From positions 3,968,001 through 4,032,000 of the forward strand of contig NZ_CP117879.1 in the NCBI RefSeq assembly GCF_028736155.1: a DNA stretch of 64,000 nucleotides, read 5' to 3'. Made by a program: the position numbers and the translations under genes. Origin of the DNA: Flavobacterium sp. KACC 22763. Lineage in GTDB: Bacteria; Bacteroidota; Bacteroidia; Flavobacteriales; Flavobacteriaceae. The notes below the pieces were generated by a model. That model was not told where the DNA came from. It was given only the letters and a program-made list of their open reading frames with translations, and searched no databases. Numbering within the stretch: the stretch's first letter is position 1; every line of letters starts with the position of its first letter. Shown here piece by piece: positions 1 through 9,316 of the stretch.

Positions 1-1526
1 AACTCAGATCTGTAACCGTCTTCGTCATTTGACAAACCAGATTTTGCTAATCTTTTAATATCAGAACTTGAGCTGTTTGCAATATATTTTGATTCGCGTA
101 ATTTTAGTCCGAACCAAGAAACCGCAGTTGTAAATTTGAAATCTTGAGAGCTATTTTCTAAGTCAGTTTTCTTATCTGCTATAACATTTACGATTTCAAT
201 GCTTTTATTGCCATCAGGTTTTTTATATCTAAATTTTACTGTTGCTAGTTCATCACTATGATTTTCAGCAACTTTCTGCGTTTTAGTATATTTTAAATCT
301 GAAGGAACATAATCGCTTTCCACACCTACTGGAACAATCTCATACAAAGCCGTAACCGAATGTCCGCTACCTAATTCTCCTGCATCAATTTTATCATTTT
401 TAAAATCTTCTGCATTCAATTTTCGGTTTTCATAACCAATCAATCGATATGCTTGAACATGATTTGGATTAAACTCAATTTGAATTTTTACATCTTTCGC
501 GATAGCAAACATTGATCCTTTAAATTCTTTTCCAAGAAAACGATTCGCTTCTTGAATGTTGTCGATATAAGCATAATTTCCATTTCCTTTATCAGCCAAA
601 ATTTCCATTTTGCTGTCTTTGTAATTTCCCATTCCAAATCCTAAAACAGTTAAGAAAACACCAGACTCTCTTTTTTGTTCAATCAATTTCAGCATATCAT
701 CATCAGAAGAAGCGCCAACATTAAAATCACCATCTGTAGCTATTACTACTCTATTGTTGCCGTCTTTAATAAAATTTTGCTGTGCTAGTTTATACGCCAA
801 TTCGATTCCTTCTCCGCCTGCCGTGCTTCCGCCTGCGTGCAAATCGTCAAAAGCATCCATAATTTCGTCTTTATTATCTCCAGAAGTTGGCTCCAAAACT
901 ACTCCTGCAGATCCCGCATAAACTACGATCGAAACTTTGTCAGTGCTTCTTAGCTCTTTCACTAAAACCTTCATAGATTCTTTCAGCAATGGCAATTTGT
1001 TTGGTTCATCCATAGAACCCGAAACATCCACTAAAAAAACCAGATTAATAGCCGGCAAATTTGCCATTGGAATATTTTTTCCCTGCAAACCAATCTTAAG
1101 CAGTCGGCTGTTTTTATTCCAAGGACAATCACTATATTCTGTATTAATCGCAAACGGATGCTCGCCATCAGGCTGTGGATATTTGTATTTAAAGAAGTTT
1201 ATCATTTCTTCCACGCGAACTGCGTCTTTTGGAACTTTCTGTCCTTCGTTTATAAATCGGCGAATATTGGTATACGATGCATTATCAACATCGATAGAAA
1301 AAGTGGATAGTGGTTCTTTTAGTGGAGATTCAAACGGATTTTCTTCTAATCCTGCATAGCTTTCTGTATTTGCATCAGGAATATAATTTTCCTCTTCAAT
1401 TAAATCGGTCGTCGCAACCGCAACTGCGGTAGAATCTACAGCCTCCGCGGCAGAGTAATCAGCTTTCTTACAGCCGAAAATAGTAAGTGCGAGGAATGCC
1501 ATCATAAAGAAATTAAGATTTCTCAT
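1..1526 (-). CDS. VWA-domain lipoprotein (YfbK-like), C-terminus cut by window edge
   Basis: The frame runs unbroken from an ATG at 1526 to the left edge, so at least 508 codons are present and the C-terminus is missing. The N-terminus has a lipoprotein-type signal (MRNLNFFMMAFLALTIFGC). After a linker come the segment that precedes the VWA domain in YfbK-type proteins (around FSIDVDNASYTNIRRF) and a von Willebrand A domain with an intact MIDAS motif DVSGSM at residues 167-172. Later motifs include VIATDGDFNVG. The family is thought to bind divalent cations and partner proteins at the periplasmic face; the exact role is unknown. The family call is confident, the function is not. Confidence 0.88.
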   Translation of the reverse strand, partial: MRNLNFFMMAFLALTIFGCKKADYSAAEAVDSTAVAVATTDLIEEENYIPDANTESYAGLEENPFESPLKEPLSTFSIDVDNASYTNIRRFINEGQKVPKDAVRVEEMINFFKYKYPQPDGEHPFAINTEYSDCPWNKNSRLLKIGLQGKNIPMANLPAINLVFLVDVSGSMDEPNKLPLLKESMKVLVKELRSTDKVSIVVYAGSAGVVLEPTSGDNKDEIMDAFDDLHAGGSTAGGEGIELAYKLAQQNFIKDGNNRVVIATDGDFNVGASSDDDMLKLIEQKRESGVFLTVLGFGMGNYKDSKMEILADKGNGNYAYIDNIQEANRFLGKEFKGSMFAIAKDVKIQIEFNPNHVQAYRLIGYENRKLNAEDFKNDKIDAGELGSGHSVTALYEIVPVGVESDYVPSDLKYTKTQKVAENHSDELATVKFRYKKPDGNKSIEIVNVIADKKTDLENSSQDFKFTTAVSWFGLKLRESKYIANSSSSDIKRLAKSGLSNDEDGYRSE

Positions 1527-1991
1527 AAAGTAAGTTTTTAAAAAATTAATAAAAGGTTATAGGCTTCAAATAAGGACTAGCATTCCGGATTTACTAGAGG
1601 CGATTATTTGCAATTTTTCGAGTATCAAAATCGTGCCAAATTTTTTACAAATATTTTTCTTACGTGAAAATAAAATGAGAAACCCTTATTTTTAAAGGGA
1701 TTTTTAGCTGAAAATATTTTTTTGTTTTTTTGTAAAATGAGAAATGTGAGAAGTGAAATGCAATTCTATCTTTTGTCCATACAGAATTGTAGAGACGCAC
1801 TGCAGTGCGTCTACGTCAAGCATATCGACAAACATTGTGTCAGATGCACTGGAATGAATATTTATTTTTTGCCACAGATTAAATGATTTTAAAAGATTAA
1901 TCCTTTCTAATCTTGTAATCTGTGGCAGTAATTTATATTCTATGTGTTAGACGCACTGCAGTGCGTCTCTACAGAATACCGGAATGTAAAA
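1527..1991. other. 465-bp intergenic region with nested inverted repeats
   Basis: No plausible gene was seen on either strand. The right half holds two copies of a 20-bp perfect palindrome in opposite orientation, with a second inverted repeat between them. The left half is AT-rich and probably contains the promoter of the VWA gene. Confidence 0.7.
1789..1974. repeat. Nested palindromic repeat (GACGCACTGCAGTGCGTC family)
   Basis: A 20-bp perfect palindrome, AGACGCACTGCAGTGCGTCT, occurs at 1793-1812 and again at 1949-1968. The flanks (GTAGAG before the first, CTCTAC after the second) are inverted relative to each other. Between them, TGCCACAGATTA near 1868 pairs with TAATCTGTGGCA ending near 1928. 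Related pieces recur at 53.40-53.47 kb (AATCTGTGGC and GACGCAATGAATTGCGTC), so this is an interspersed family. Confidence 0.8.
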
Positions 1992-2561
1992 TTAAAACTG
2001 ATAAATTCTCTCAGGCGTAACGCAATAATCTAATTTAATATCTGATTCGAAAACATCATCAATCTGATTTACGGCTTTAAAAAATGAAAGCCCAATTTTT
2101 AAGGTTTCAGGTTTGCATTCGACAAGGAATTTATCGTAGAAACCTTTTCCGTAACCAATTCGATTTCCATGAATATCAAAAGCCAAAAGCGGTACAAAGA
2201 CCACTTCCACTTTAGAAGAAGGCACTTCGATTCCGTCAACTGGTTCTGGAATATTATATTCGTTTTTTTTGATTTTGGTATTGTCTGTTAAAAGAAAATG
2301 AGTCATTTTTCTGGTTTCAAAATCACTTTTCGAAATCAGAATTTCTTTGTCTTTTCCAGAAAGCAAATGCAGGATAAATTCAGTATTTACTTCTTTATGC
2401 TCTTCAATTGGAAGAAAAACATGATAATACGTTTTATCCCAAATTGGCATTTGAATCAGTTGATTGGCAATTTCCAGACTTTTCTCTTCTATTTCATCAA
2501 AAGAAAGCGCTTTGCGAAAGTTTTTATATTCTGTGCGAAGTTCTTTTTTACTCGTCGGCAT
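1992..2561 (-). CDS. 5-formyltetrahydrofolate cyclo-ligase
   Basis: This 190-residue protein matches the MTHFS/YgfA family, which converts 5-formyl-THF to 5,10-methenyl-THF using ATP. The diagnostic C-terminal motif GNRIGYGKGFYDKFL is present, with FVPLLAFDIHG just before it. The reading frame is open up to 2627, but the start at 2561 (MPTSKKELRTEYKNFR) gives the usual family N-terminus and length; the longer version would add an atypical hydrophobic leader. It overlaps the stop of the upstream AstE-like gene by 14 bp, so the two are probably co-transcribed. Confidence 0.93.
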   Translation of the reverse strand: MPTSKKELRTEYKNFRKALSFDEIEEKSLEIANQLIQMPIWDKTYYHVFLPIEEHKEVNTEFILHLLSGKDKEILISKSDFETRKMTHFLLTDNTKIKKNEYNIPEPVDGIEVPSSKVEVVFVPLLAFDIHGNRIGYGKGFYDKFLVECKPETLKIGLSFFKAVNQIDDVFESDIKLDYCVTPERIYQF

Positions 2562-3525
2562 TGTCTGGAGTTTTAGATAAATGATAAATAGCATCACCTT
2601 CGTAAACAATCGGCGAATGGTTGGCATTAATTACATAACCATCATGTGGTGCTTTGATTTTTTGTTCAAATTTCCCAAACGGATCTGTAATTATGGCCAA
2701 GATTGTGCCTTTGGTTACGAACTTTCCAACCAAATTAAAATCATGCAGCAGTCCAGAACATTTCGCACGAAGCCAAACTGATTGTTTAATGTAAATTGAA
2801 GGTGTTAATGCAGGTTCCATAATTTGTTTCGAATCCAGCATTCCTAAATAATGAAGCAAACGTTTTGTCCCTAAAACACCTTGATTGGCAATTTCGTTAT
2901 TGATATCTAATGATTTTCCGCCTTCAAAAAGCAGCATTTTCACATTGGCACTTTCAGAAGTTTTTCTAAAAGAACCGTTTATGTTTTTAGAATACAATGT
3001 AAATGGCGCATTAAAAATATCGGCTAAAACTTTCAGTTCGGGATTATTCTCGGTAATTCTAATTTGTGGAGCATTAAAACGGCTTGCGCCACCTGCATGA
3101 AAATCGACTGCGTAATCTAAAATTGGTAAAATCTCTTCGACAATATGATAAGCAAATCGGCTAGCAAGCGAACCTTTTTTACTTCCTGGAAAAACGCGGT
3201 TTAAATCACGACCATCTGGAAACTCTCTAGATTTGTTCACAAAACCGTACATATTGATTACTGGAATGCAAATTATTGTGCCACGTGCAGGTCTATTTAT
3301 TTTTTTACTGATAATCTGACGAACGATTTCAACTCCGTTAATTTCGTCACCATGAATTCCAGCAGAAAATAAAACAGTCGGCCCTTCGTGTTTTGAACGA
3401 CGAACAATAACAGGAATATTCAACTTAGTTGTAGTATGCAGTCGGGCAATTTCGACGTTTATGGTTCTGTGTTCTCCCGGCAAAATCGATTCGCCGAAAA
3501 TAACCAATGGAGCATTATTTTTCAT
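2548..3525 (-). CDS. Succinylglutamate desuccinylase/aspartoacylase family zinc hydrolase
   Basis: This 325-residue protein has the zinc-carboxypeptidase-like fold motifs of the AstE/AspA family: GIHGDE at 56-61 (ligands H58 and E61), DGRDLNRVFPG at 104-114, and FHAGG with the third ligand H143. The family cleaves N-acyl or amide bonds of small amino-acid derivatives in the cytosol. No arginine succinyltransferase genes are nearby, so a role in the AST pathway is not supported and the substrate is unknown. Its 3' end overlaps the cyclo-ligase start. Confidence 0.85.
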   Translation of the reverse strand: MKNNAPLVIFGESILPGEHRTINVEIARLHTTTKLNIPVIVRRSKHEGPTVLFSAGIHGDEINGVEIVRQIISKKINRPARGTIICIPVINMYGFVNKSREFPDGRDLNRVFPGSKKGSLASRFAYHIVEEILPILDYAVDFHAGGASRFNAPQIRITENNPELKVLADIFNAPFTLYSKNINGSFRKTSESANVKMLLFEGGKSLDINNEIANQGVLGTKRLLHYLGMLDSKQIMEPALTPSIYIKQSVWLRAKCSGLLHDFNLVGKFVTKGTILAIITDPFGKFEQKIKAPHDGYVINANHSPIVYEGDAIYHLSKTPDNADE

Positions 3526-3630
3526 GTGAATTATAAAATCTAAATATAGAAATTATATTTTAAATTCATACTTTTGGATTTAATACACAAATTCCTATAT
3601 AAACAAAACAATAACCTATTTACCAAAAGA

Positions 3631-4158
3631 ATGAAAAAGACTTTAATATTACTTAGCGCACTGATGCTAATGGTTTCATGCATGAGCAAGGAAGAAAAAA
3701 TGAAAGAAGCGGAAGAAGATGGAAATGAAGCAATTGCTGTAAAATCTAAATTAATTGAAGGTGCTGGAAAAGCGCTTCAAGATGAAGGGAAAGCAGCGGC
3801 AAAAAGCGCTTCCAAAGGTATTGGAGATGTGATAAAAGGAATAAATTCTGGAATGAATGAAAGCATAAATCAATCTGATGTAATTGCTGAAGCCTCTTTT
3901 AAAACAAATTTTGAAGATTGCAAAGCCGAAAAAATTTATGCTTCTAGCGAAGACAAAGAAAAAAAAGTAACTATTTATTTAATAGCTAAAAATGACTTTA
4001 AAGGCGATCTAATTTTAAAAGCTTTCAATGCTGATAAAAAAGAAATTGGAAGAAGCCGATTAAAAGTCGACATTAAAAAAGATGATGCTAAATATGTAGA
4101 TTTTACTTTTGACGAAAGAACACATTTACTGCAAACAGAATATTTTTCGATCAAATAA
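3631..4158 (+). CDS. Small lipoprotein of unknown function
   Basis: The start at 3631 gives a clean SPII signal, MKKTLILLSALMLMVSC, with the lipid-attachment Cys at residue 17; an earlier in-frame start would add 19 unlikely residues. The 175-residue product has a charged, Ala/Lys/Glu-rich helical region (about 20-75) followed by a beta-rich domain (about 90-170). It is not recognised as a named family. It stands alone, with a strong terminator directly downstream. Confidence 0.75.
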   Translation: MKKTLILLSALMLMVSCMSKEEKMKEAEEDGNEAIAVKSKLIEGAGKALQDEGKAAAKSASKGIGDVIKGINSGMNESINQSDVIAEASFKTNFEDCKAEKIYASSEDKEKKVTIYLIAKNDFKGDLILKAFNADKKEIGRSRLKVDIKKDDAKYVDFTFDERTHLLQTEYFSIK

Positions 4159-4172
4159 AATATGTTTTACAG

Positions 4173-4209
4173 AAGAGCCCTTTTACAATATAAAGGGCTC
4201 TTTTTTTTT
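4173..4209 (+). terminator. Intrinsic terminator after lipoprotein gene
   Basis: GAGCCCTTT pairs with AAAGGGCTC around a short AT loop and is followed by a run of nine T. Confidence 0.9.
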
Positions 4210-4266
4210 GAAGAAGAAACTCAAAAGAATTTTAAACTTTAAGCTCAATAGTTTAATTTTGTAATT

Positions 4267-6063
4267 ATGCAGAGTCCTCTTGAACTTCAAATTATTACCT
4301 TACCCGATAATCCTGGCGTTTATCAATATTATGATAAAGACGGGAAAATCTTGTATGTCGGAAAAGCCAAAAATTTAAAAAAAAGGGTTTCATCCTATTT
4401 CAATAAAATTCACGATACTGCCAAAACTAACGTTCTGGTAAAAAAAATCGTGACGATAAAACACATCGTAGTTCCAACCGAAACCGATGCGCTTTTATTA
4501 GAAAACAATTTAATTAAAACACTTCAGCCGAGATACAACGTTTTGCTTCGCGATGACAAAACGTACCCTTGGATTTGTATTAAAAAAGAACCTTTTTCGA
4601 GAATATTTTCAACTCGAAACATGGTAAAAGATGGCTCTGAATATTTTGGTCCATACACCAGTTTCAAAACAGTACATACTATTTTAGATTTAATTAAAGA
4701 ATTATATCCGCTTCGAACTTGCAATTACGATTTGAGCGAATCGAATATTAATTCAGGAAAATTTAAAGTTTGTCTTGAATATCACATTGGCAACTGCAAA
4801 GGACCTTGTGAAGGTTTGGAACCCCTGGAAGAATACCAAAAACAAGTCAATGCTATTCGCGAAATCCTGAAAGGAAACTTCAAAGAAAGTTTAAAGGATT
4901 TTAAGAAATTGATGAACAACTATGCTCAGAATCTACAATTTGAAGAAGCGCAGAAAATAAAAGAGAAAATTGAGGTTTTAGAAAACTATCAATCAAAATC
5001 GACAATCATCAATCCGAAAATTACCAATATTGACGTTTTCTCGATTATTTCTGACGAAAGTGCCGCGTATGTCAATTTTCTACAGATTTCTCATGGTTCA
5101 ATTATTCGTTCGCATACTTTAGAAATGAAGAAAAAATTGGACGAAAGTGATGAAGAATTATTAGAATTAGCTATTGTAGAACTTCGTGAGCGTTTTCAAT
5201 TATTATCAAAAGAAATTATTGTTCCTTTTGAAATGGATTTGGGCGAAAATATCAAAATCACTGTTCCCCAGCTTGGAGACAAAAAACAGATTCTGGATTT
5301 ATCGATTCGAAATGCGAAATTCTATCGAATCGAACAATTAAAACAATTGCAGATTGTAGATCCCGATCGTCATGTGAATAGAATTATGGCACAGATGCAA
5401 AAAGATTTACGTCTTCCGTCTGAACCAAGACATATAGAATGTTTTGATAACTCGAACATTCAAGGGACAAATCCTGTTGCGGCTTGTGTCGTTTTCAAAG
5501 ATGGGAAACCAAGCAAAAAAGATTATCGCCATTTTAATGTCAAAACTGTTGAAGGTCCAAACGACTTTGCTTCGATGACCGAAATCGTATATCGCCGTTA
5601 CAAAAGATTATTGGACGAAAATGAACCGCTTCCGCAATTGATTATTATTGATGGTGGAAAAGGACAGCTTTCGGCAGCATTAAAAAGTATTGATGATTTA
5701 GGCTTACGCGGAAAAGTGGCTATTATCGGAATTGCAAAACGTTTGGAAGAACTGTTCTATCCTGGCGATTCGATTCCGTTATATCTCGACAAAAAATCAG
5801 AAACCTTAAAAGTAATTCAGCATTTACGAAACGAAGCACACAGATTCGGAATCACATTTCATAGAGATAAACGAAGTAAATCGGCACTTAATTCTTCGGT
5901 TGAAAGCATTCCTGGAATTGGCGAAAAAACCATGACAGCATTAATACAACATTTCAAAAGTGTTAAAAGATTGAAATTGGCTACAGAAAAAGAAATTTCA
6001 GCCGTTGTAGGTGTTTCTAAAGCCAAAAAAATTGTCGAATTTTATCACAATAATCAATCTTAA
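4267..6063 (+). CDS. uvrC: Excinuclease ABC subunit C (UvrC)
   Basis: This 598-residue, full-length UvrC makes the dual incisions of nucleotide excision repair. The GIY-YIG nuclease domain is at the N-terminus (GVY at 17-19, YVG at 30-32, GKAKNLKKR next). A UVR coiled-coil motif lies around 205-240 and the RNase H-like 5' nuclease domain carries D394 (HIECFDNS) and D462 (IIIDGGKGQ). A C-terminal helix-hairpin-helix contains SIPGIGEKT. The small secreted-protein gene starts 2 bp after its stop and may share its transcript. Confidence 0.98.
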   Translation: MQSPLELQIITLPDNPGVYQYYDKDGKILYVGKAKNLKKRVSSYFNKIHDTAKTNVLVKKIVTIKHIVVPTETDALLLENNLIKTLQPRYNVLLRDDKTYPWICIKKEPFSRIFSTRNMVKDGSEYFGPYTSFKTVHTILDLIKELYPLRTCNYDLSESNINSGKFKVCLEYHIGNCKGPCEGLEPLEEYQKQVNAIREILKGNFKESLKDFKKLMNNYAQNLQFEEAQKIKEKIEVLENYQSKSTIINPKITNIDVFSIISDESAAYVNFLQISHGSIIRSHTLEMKKKLDESDEELLELAIVELRERFQLLSKEIIVPFEMDLGENIKITVPQLGDKKQILDLSIRNAKFYRIEQLKQLQIVDPDRHVNRIMAQMQKDLRLPSEPRHIECFDNSNIQGTNPVAACVVFKDGKPSKKDYRHFNVKTVEGPNDFASMTEIVYRRYKRLLDENEPLPQLIIIDGGKGQLSAALKSIDDLGLRGKVAIIGIAKRLEELFYPGDSIPLYLDKKSETLKVIQHLRNEAHRFGITFHRDKRSKSALNSSVESIPGIGEKTMTALIQHFKSVKRLKLATEKEISAVVGVSKAKKIVEFYHNNQS

Positions 6064-6065
6064 GA

Positions 6066-6575
6066 ATGAAAACAGCAATATTGTACATCCTTATTTTAGT
6101 TTCTGCAAATTGTTTCAGTCAAAAGAATATTGAGTTTTATCAAAAAGATCAAACAAAAATAAAAATAAATCTACCAAAAGATTCTGAAAAATTAGAAGTG
6201 CACACTTCTAAAAACAATAAGTCGCAAGTTATACTTAACATCGAAATTTCAGGTTCGATTACAGGTAAAGAAACAAATATCATAATAGAAGATTATAATT
6301 TTGATGGTTACAAAGATTTTTCCGTTTACCATACAGATGATGGAATGGGAGTTTATAGGGTTTACCAAATCTTTATTTACAATCCGACAAATGGCTTGTT
6401 TAAAGAAGCACAGATACCATCAGACTCTAGTCCTGAATGCAGTGAATTTTGTGATGTAGAAATAAATAAGAAAGATAAAACATTTGAATCTACCTGCAGA
6501 GGCGCCGCAAGATGGCACACTGACAGATGGAAATTTGACAAAAACAATAAGTTAACACTTCTAAAAAGTAAATAA
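6066..6575 (+). CDS. Small secreted protein, XAC2610-like
   Basis: This 169-residue protein has a signal peptide, MKTAILYILILVSANCFSQ. The mature part contains DYNFDGYKDFSVYHTDDGMG followed by YQIFIYNP, the Asp-rich pattern of XAC2610/VCBS-like proteins. That assignment rests on recalled motifs rather than a search. Four cysteines in the C-terminal half could form disulfides. It begins 2 bp after uvrC. Function unknown. Confidence 0.65.
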   Translation: MKTAILYILILVSANCFSQKNIEFYQKDQTKIKINLPKDSEKLEVHTSKNNKSQVILNIEISGSITGKETNIIIEDYNFDGYKDFSVYHTDDGMGVYRVYQIFIYNPTNGLFKEAQIPSDSSPECSEFCDVEINKKDKTFESTCRGAARWHTDRWKFDKNNKLTLLKSK

Positions 6576-6640
6576 GAGTAATACAACATATTAAAGTCAA
6601 AAAATTGCCGACTTTTACAAAAACAATTAGCTAATAGTTT

Positions 6641-8998
6641 ATGCGCCTAAACCAGCTGTCCATTTCAAATACTCGGTCAAAAGGATTTTTTTCCAATCCC
6701 AAAAAAGGAGCTTCTTGGGTCGCTCTTTTTTGGCAGGAAAAAATAACCTTTTGCCTCTCGCAGTTTTCCATTTCCATCTGGGGCGTGTCAACACTCATTT
6801 TCATAATGGCATTTTTATTTTCGCAGGAAGCATTTTCGCAGGAAATAAAAAAAGACAGTGTTAAAAGACCCAAAATCGGATTGGTTTTAAGCGGTGGAGG
6901 TGCCAAAGGTTTTGCACATATCGGAGTTTTAAAAGTATTGGAAGAAGCTGGAATCAAAATTGATTATATCGGCGGGACCAGTATGGGATCTGTAATTGGC
7001 GGACTTTATGCTTCTGGTTATAATGCCTCGCAAATCGATTCTATTTTCAAACAAACCAATTTTGACGAATTAATAAACGATTATATTCCGCGTTCATCCA
7101 AAAACTTCTACGGCAAAAAGAATGACGAATTATATGCGATTGTTTTACCTTTTAGTAATTTCAGAATTGGCATTCCAGAAGCTCTTTCAAAAGGAATGTA
7201 CAATTATAATTTGTTAAGCAGTTTAACTAGAAATGTGCGTCATATTCGTGATTTCAACAAACTGCCAACTCCATTTTTATGCATCGGAACTAATATCGAA
7301 ACGGGCGAAGAAGTTTTATTAAACAAAGGAAATCTCGTTCAAGCCATGATGGCAAGTGCGGCTTTTCCTTCCCTATTTACTCCTGTAGAAATTGATGGAA
7401 ATTTATTGGTTGATGGTGGCGTGGTAAATAATTACCCAATACAGGAAGTTCGCAATCTTGGTGCTGATATTATTATTGGGGTTGACGTTCAAGACGACTT
7501 GCTAAAAAGAAAAAACCTAAAAAATGCCACGAGAATTTTGGTTCAGATTACCAATCTGCAATCTATCGAAAAAATGAAAAACAAAAGAAAAGATACCGAT
7601 GTTTATATCAAACCAGATATTCGTGACTTTGGTGTTATTTCATTTGATCGAGGAGAAGAAATCATCAGAAAAGGCGAAGAAGCATCTTTTGCCGTTTATG
7701 AAAAACTCAAAACCTTGACAGATGAAAATAATTTCTACAAAAAACCAAAACTAAAACTGGCTTCAGATACTCTTCATATTCAAGATATAAATACTGACAA
7801 ATTAGAAAATTACACCAAAGAATATATTCGAGGTAAACTTCGTTTTAAACCAGGAAGCACTATAACTTATGATGGCCTTAAAGCTGGAATAAACAACTTA
7901 AACGCAACACAAAACTTTAGTACAATTTCATATTGCCTTCAACCAGATGGCGATAAAGACGACTTGGACTTAGTTTTAAGAGAAAACCCAACTCAGACTT
8001 ATCTAAAACTTGGACTTCATTATGATGGTCTCTACAAAAGTGCGGTTTTATTAAACCTAACTCATAAAAAGACTTTCTTAAAAAACGATGTTACTTCTCT
8101 CGATATCATTTTGGGAGATAATTTCAGATATGATTTTAACTATTATGTTGAAAATGGTTTTAACATCAGTTTTGGTTTCCGCTCGAGATTGAATCAATTT
8201 AATCGAAATGTAACTACTAGTTTGAGTGGCGTTCTCAAAGAGAATCCAAATGTTAACCTTATTAATGTTGACTTCATGGATATAACCAATCAGGCCTATT
8301 TCCAGACTATTTTTGTACAGAAATTTTTAATGGGTGGCGGATTAGAATACAAATATTTAAAAATCAATTCGCCTACACTCGCCAATGAAGATAACATAAT
8401 TGAGAAAAGCAATTATTTTAGTGCCTTTGCTTATTTAAAATACGATTCGCTAGACGAAAAATACTACCCAAATTCTGGATTATATTTTTCTACAGATTTG
8501 CAAACCTATATGGCATCATCAGATTATACGAAACAATTTAAACCTTTCTCAATTGCGAAAGCCGAAATATCAATTGTAAGGCCACTATTTAGAAAAGCAA
8601 CTATAAAATTTGGAACCGATGCGGGATTTAATATTGGCAGCGATAGCGTTCCGTTTTTTGATTTTATATTTGGAGGGTATGGCTACAACAAAATAAACAA
8701 TTTTAATTATTTCTACGGATACGACTTTCTAAGCATTGCTGGCAACAGTTATATTAAAACTGATATTAATATTGATTACGAAATCTTCAAAAAAAACCAC
8801 ATCAATGTATCAGCAAATTTTGCCAATTTGGGAGATGATATTTTCTCTTCTGTCGATTGGATTTCTATGCCAAAATATACAGGATATGCAGTTGGCTATG
8901 GCTTAGAAACCATCATTGGTCCTATCGAAGTAAAACAATCTTGGTCTCCAGAAATGTCAAAAAGCTTTACGTGGTTTAGCATTGGGTTTCAATTTTAG
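6641..8998 (+). CDS. Patatin-like phospholipase fused to an Omp85/BamA-type barrel (PlpD-like)
   Basis: The product has a patatin domain with the oxyanion-hole motif GGGAKG (85-90), nucleophile elbow GTSMG (Ser114) and catalytic DGG (Asp258). A POTRA-like segment (about 385-450) and a C-terminal beta-barrel ending in a terminal Phe (WFSIGFQF) follow. This is the type Vd/PlpD architecture, in which the barrel anchors or exports the lipase. The start is uncertain: residues 1-48 look unlike a signal peptide, while a GTG at 6785 would give MSTLIFIMAFLFSQEAFSQ, a plausible one. Domain calls are confident, secretion is inferred. Confidence 0.88.
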   Translation: MRLNQLSISNTRSKGFFSNPKKGASWVALFWQEKITFCLSQFSISIWGVSTLIFIMAFLFSQEAFSQEIKKDSVKRPKIGLVLSGGGAKGFAHIGVLKVLEEAGIKIDYIGGTSMGSVIGGLYASGYNASQIDSIFKQTNFDELINDYIPRSSKNFYGKKNDELYAIVLPFSNFRIGIPEALSKGMYNYNLLSSLTRNVRHIRDFNKLPTPFLCIGTNIETGEEVLLNKGNLVQAMMASAAFPSLFTPVEIDGNLLVDGGVVNNYPIQEVRNLGADIIIGVDVQDDLLKRKNLKNATRILVQITNLQSIEKMKNKRKDTDVYIKPDIRDFGVISFDRGEEIIRKGEEASFAVYEKLKTLTDENNFYKKPKLKLASDTLHIQDINTDKLENYTKEYIRGKLRFKPGSTITYDGLKAGINNLNATQNFSTISYCLQPDGDKDDLDLVLRENPTQTYLKLGLHYDGLYKSAVLLNLTHKKTFLKNDVTSLDIILGDNFRYDFNYYVENGFNISFGFRSRLNQFNRNVTTSLSGVLKENPNVNLINVDFMDITNQAYFQTIFVQKFLMGGGLEYKYLKINSPTLANEDNIIEKSNYFSAFAYLKYDSLDEKYYPNSGLYFSTDLQTYMASSDYTKQFKPFSIAKAEISIVRPLFRKATIKFGTDAGFNIGSDSVPFFDFIFGGYGYNKINNFNYFYGYDFLSIAGNSYIKTDINIDYEIFKKNHINVSANFANLGDDIFSSVDWISMPKYTGYAVGYGLETIIGPIEVKQSWSPEMSKSFTWFSIGFQF

Positions 8999-9316
8999 TA
9001 CTATAATCGAGAATACTTCAATAAATTCTGCCTATTTTTTTACATCATAAAAATTATATCAAAAAAACTAAGTTATTTTATAGTTATAAATAATATAATT
9101 TTTATTTTTACTCCGAAAAAATTACGACATTTGTTATAATGAAAACAAATTGGACAGGTTTATTAGAGTATCTTCAATTCCTCATTAAGAGAAATCCTGA
9201 GTAATGGCTCTATCGAATTGAAATAATCAGTCAATTGCAAAAATTGAACTGATTATTATCTCTGCAATTCAAATTTTCGAATTATCTAATTTACTAATTA
9301 TCTAATTGAAAAAGCC
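8999..9316. other. 318-bp AT-rich intergenic region upstream of hmgA
   Basis: A hairpin at 9222-9257 (AATAATCAGT pairing with ACTGATTATT) and two copies of AATTATCTAATT near 9280-9310 are visible. A 21-codon ATG frame at 9139-9204 has no supporting signal. No other gene was seen; the hmgA promoter probably lies here. Confidence 0.6.

Noticed and set aside
937..1359. 140-residue open frame on the plus strand
   Set aside because: It is antisense to the VWA gene, whose frame has signal peptide and MIDAS motif; the plus-strand translation has no recognisable features.
6631..6957. 108-residue minus-strand frame over the start of the patatin gene
   Set aside because: It overlaps the conserved patatin motifs on the other strand and resembles no family.
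9139..9204. 21-codon ATG frame upstream of hmgA, a possible leader peptide
   Set aside because: No start-site, codon or repeat evidence supports translation, the composition is not rich in Tyr or Phe as an attenuator would need, and AT-rich gaps produce such frames by chance.
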